Shown here in pieces: positions 62,575 through 64,000 of a DNA stretch of 64,000 nucleotides; position 1 is the stretch's first letter, and each line of letters starts with the position of its first letter. A model generated the notes under the pieces. The model was not told the origin of the DNA and searched no databases. It worked only from the letters and a program-made list of their open reading frames with translations. Both the position numbers and the translations under genes were made by a program. Source of the DNA: Gari tellinella (lineage: Eukaryota > Mollusca > Bivalvia > Cardiida > Psammobiidae); the NCBI GenBank assembly GCA_922989275.2, contig OV277864.1, forward strand, positions 25,555,550 through 25,619,549, read 5' to 3'.

Positions 62575-62705
62575 ACTGTATTAATGCAATTTAAAACAGT
62601 TTTGACCCTGATCAGGAGCCGAGTTAATCTCCGAAGTACTCGGAGTCTGATCAGAATCCAAAATGTTGCAAATGAAACTCAAGTCGTCATTAATGGTGAT
62701 ATTAT
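62575..62705. mobile_element. MITE-B fragment
   Basis: AACAGTTTTGACCCTGATCAG, GAGTACTTCGG-like expanded apex, CGGAGTCTGATCAGAATCC. Confidence 0.45.
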
Positions 62706-63025
62706 GATAAAATAAAGTTCATCCTTGTACACTTATCCAATTGCAAAACCCATTCCTCGGGGCACATACTTGACTATCTCCGGTCTTGCTACTTAAAACT
62801 CCAACAAGAAATTACACGGGTCGGCCTAGCATCCATACAGCATCAGCACCAGAATCACGCTTACCACGTTCTGTTCCATTTAATAATTTTCTTGTTTCAC
62901 GGAAACATGCGGAAGGTATCGATCGCTCGGTGCTTTGAAGACTATTTACACTGGGGAATTGACTCTATTGGGAAAATCTTGTTGCTACTTCACAATCTCT
63001 CCTCTCAGGTACGCCAAGTCCCCCT
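62706..63025. other. unassigned stretch
   Basis: No repeat or exon recognised; slightly richer in C than its surroundings. Confidence 0.4.
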
Positions 63026-63031
63026 CTGTAG

Positions 63032-63267
63032 CAGGGCTGCCATAAATTTATAAAAAAAAATCCTAAGATTTCAGAATTTTCAATTTGGCAAGCGCGATCT
63101 TCCGAATTATACCTATTACCCGTAGTCTGTTTTTAGTTTTAAGACACGTTATGCTTACAGCAGGTTGAAAGTAAGCGCATTCTGCTTTACTTTCAGCCTG
63201 CTTTAAGCTACCATGTACTGGGAAAAAATTCCAAAAATAGGAAAAATCCGGAGAAATAGCAGCCCTG
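63032..63267. mobile_element. hAT-like MITE carrying a MITE-D fragment
   Basis: CAGGGCTGCCATAAATTTAT to GGAGAAATAGCAGCCCTG; CTGTAG directly repeated at 63026-63031 and 63268-63273. CAGGG ends fit hAT elements, though the clean duplication is 6 rather than 8 bases. Its interior (about 63105-63222) is a MITE-D piece with a shortened cassette II. Confidence 0.7.
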
Positions 63268-63299
63268 CTGTAGCCATTCGCTCTTCAGCTTATACAATT

Positions 63300-63397
63300 A
63301 ACCCATTTATGCCTAGACATTGCAATGAACTTTCCCTATTTGGTTGCAGGAAGTGTTCATTGTAGATATTCAAGATTGGTATAGAAAACTATATTAG
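63300..63397. mobile_element. MITE-G-like start fragment
   Basis: TTAACCCATTTATGCCTAGAC; no matching end. Confidence 0.35.
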
Positions 63398-63530
63398 GTT
63401 ATAAAGCTTTTCAGTTGAGTCTAAAGTCGTTCTCAAGCATTTGATGGGTCAGATTTGAGCCTAGGCTCAAATCTGACCAATCAAATGCTTGAGAATACAC
63501 TCAGACTCAGCTCAAACGCTTTACAACCAT
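63398..63530. repeat. foldback repeat I, copy 2
   Basis: TTCTCAAGCATTTGATGGGTC and GACCAATCAAATGCTTGAG around the exact palindrome CAGATTTGAGCCTAGGCTCAAATCTG (63449-63474). Ends TTATAAAGC and GCTTTACAA. Confidence 0.75.
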
Positions 63531-63974
63531 GGACCCCGATGTTGCATAGTGTTTCCTAATAGTATGTAATACCCAACAGTACAGATTCCGATGTTGTGCC
63601 GCTAATTTCGGCGTCTCATCAGTGTCGGCAGCATGTGTTTACTACTTATGTGGACAATAGATTTTGATTGGTATATGAAACGAGACGAAATGATAATGGA
63701 AATGTCAAAAATACTATTCATTGGCAATGTTTTAGTATTTTATAAACATTTGTCACGCAATGGACAACTATAATACCTCGGTATTTCTAAACAAAATAGA
63801 GTCAGTAATGAATATGCCCAATGCGCATTTGCTTTACTTTTGCCTTTTTAAGCAGCCAACCGTCTACAAAATTGAAAACAAAAAACGGGGGAGGGTTAAG
63901 CAAATGATTGCAGTCTATATTCCAAAATTATTGTTCTGTTCTGTTCCATTGTAGAAACAAGAGTGAAACAGATA
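63531..63974. other. unassigned stretch
   Basis: A scrap of cassette I (GCGTCTCATCAG) near 63611; otherwise nothing recognised. Confidence 0.4.
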
Positions 63975-64000
63975 CAGTGGAGAATGTGTTATTCTTTCCC
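63975..64000. mobile_element. MITE-A cut by the window edge
   Basis: CAGTGGAGAATGTG and TTATTCTTTCCC, preceded by TA. Confidence 0.85.

Noticed and set aside
2887..62690. Repeated palindromes as a CRISPR array or integron attC sites
   Set aside because: The repeats are dispersed inside transposons with unequal spacing, lie in a eukaryotic-type sequence, and have no cas genes or integrase nearby.

Overview
This 64 kb window looks like animal nuclear DNA, probably from a bivalve mollusc. It is AT-rich, has no operons or ribosome-binding sites, and is almost entirely built from short inverted-repeat transposons (MITEs), foldback elements and one Penelope-like retroelement. From memory, not from a search, predicted proteins of dreissenid mussels are full of translations resembling the PDQTPG and RRRVTRRLI peptides encoded by repeats here, so Dreissena or a relative is my best guess at moderate confidence. 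I found no convincing host protein-coding gene, tRNA or rRNA gene.

Repeat families named in this annotation. Ends flanked by TA (Tc1/mariner-like): MITE-A (CAGTGGAGAA ends, about 246 bp, about 45 copies or fragments), MITE-C (CAGTGTTCCCTC ends, 330-420 bp), MITE-E (CAGTAAAACC ends, about 205 bp), MITE-F (CAGTCGAACT ends, 175-200 bp), MITE-M (CAGTGGTAAA ends, 701 bp) and a CAGGGATT element. Ends flanked by TTAA (piggyBac-like): MITE-B (CCCTTTCACTGCC ends), MITE-D (CCCTTTACCCCATAG ends), MITE-G (CCCATTTGTGCCC ends), MITE-H (CCTTTCCTCCCTGAAAC ends) and element K (GGGTGTATCAATG ends, about 930 bp). Also present are element L (1.13 kb, TTA duplication), element J (1.49 kb, very long terminal inverted repeats), element N (2.0 kb), element O (0.73 kb), a hAT-like element and several small foldbacks. 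For MITE-A, strand + means the GTTTAAAC arm is on the left.

Layout. 1-2.7 kb has no MITEs but holds two identical 192 bp promoter-like segments. 2.8-17 kb is dense in A, B, C, E, F and G copies. 17.3-19.8 kb holds J followed by K. 20-26.5 kb is a tight A/B/C/D/H cluster. 26.9-28.0 kb is L. 28-49.5 kb is further MITE clusters separated by quieter stretches at 34.1-35.0, 35.5-36.8 and 46.1-47.4 kb. 49.7-53.7 kb is a 3.9 kb Penelope-like element on the minus strand, with a 630-residue reverse-transcriptase frame, a separate GIY-YIG endonuclease frame, a broken N-terminal frame, direct terminal repeats, hammerhead-ribozyme-like cores and a 5' inverted arm. 53.8-64 kb carries M, the second K, a three-deep nest (O in N in A) and more MITEs.

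How the parts relate. Two palindromic cassettes recur across families with different ends and different target duplications. Cassette I, built around GATCAGACGCC/GGCGTCTGATC, sits in A and C (TA) and in B and G (TTAA), with a related version in H. Cassette II, built around AAAGCAGG..GTAAAGCAGAA, sits in D (TTAA) and E (TA). Several nested insertions leave exact empty-site evidence that A duplicates TA and that G and H duplicate TTAA. MITE-C looks like a MITE-B core enclosed by TA-type ends and then amplified as a unit, which suggests how cassettes move between transposon superfamilies. All autonomous transposases must be encoded elsewhere.
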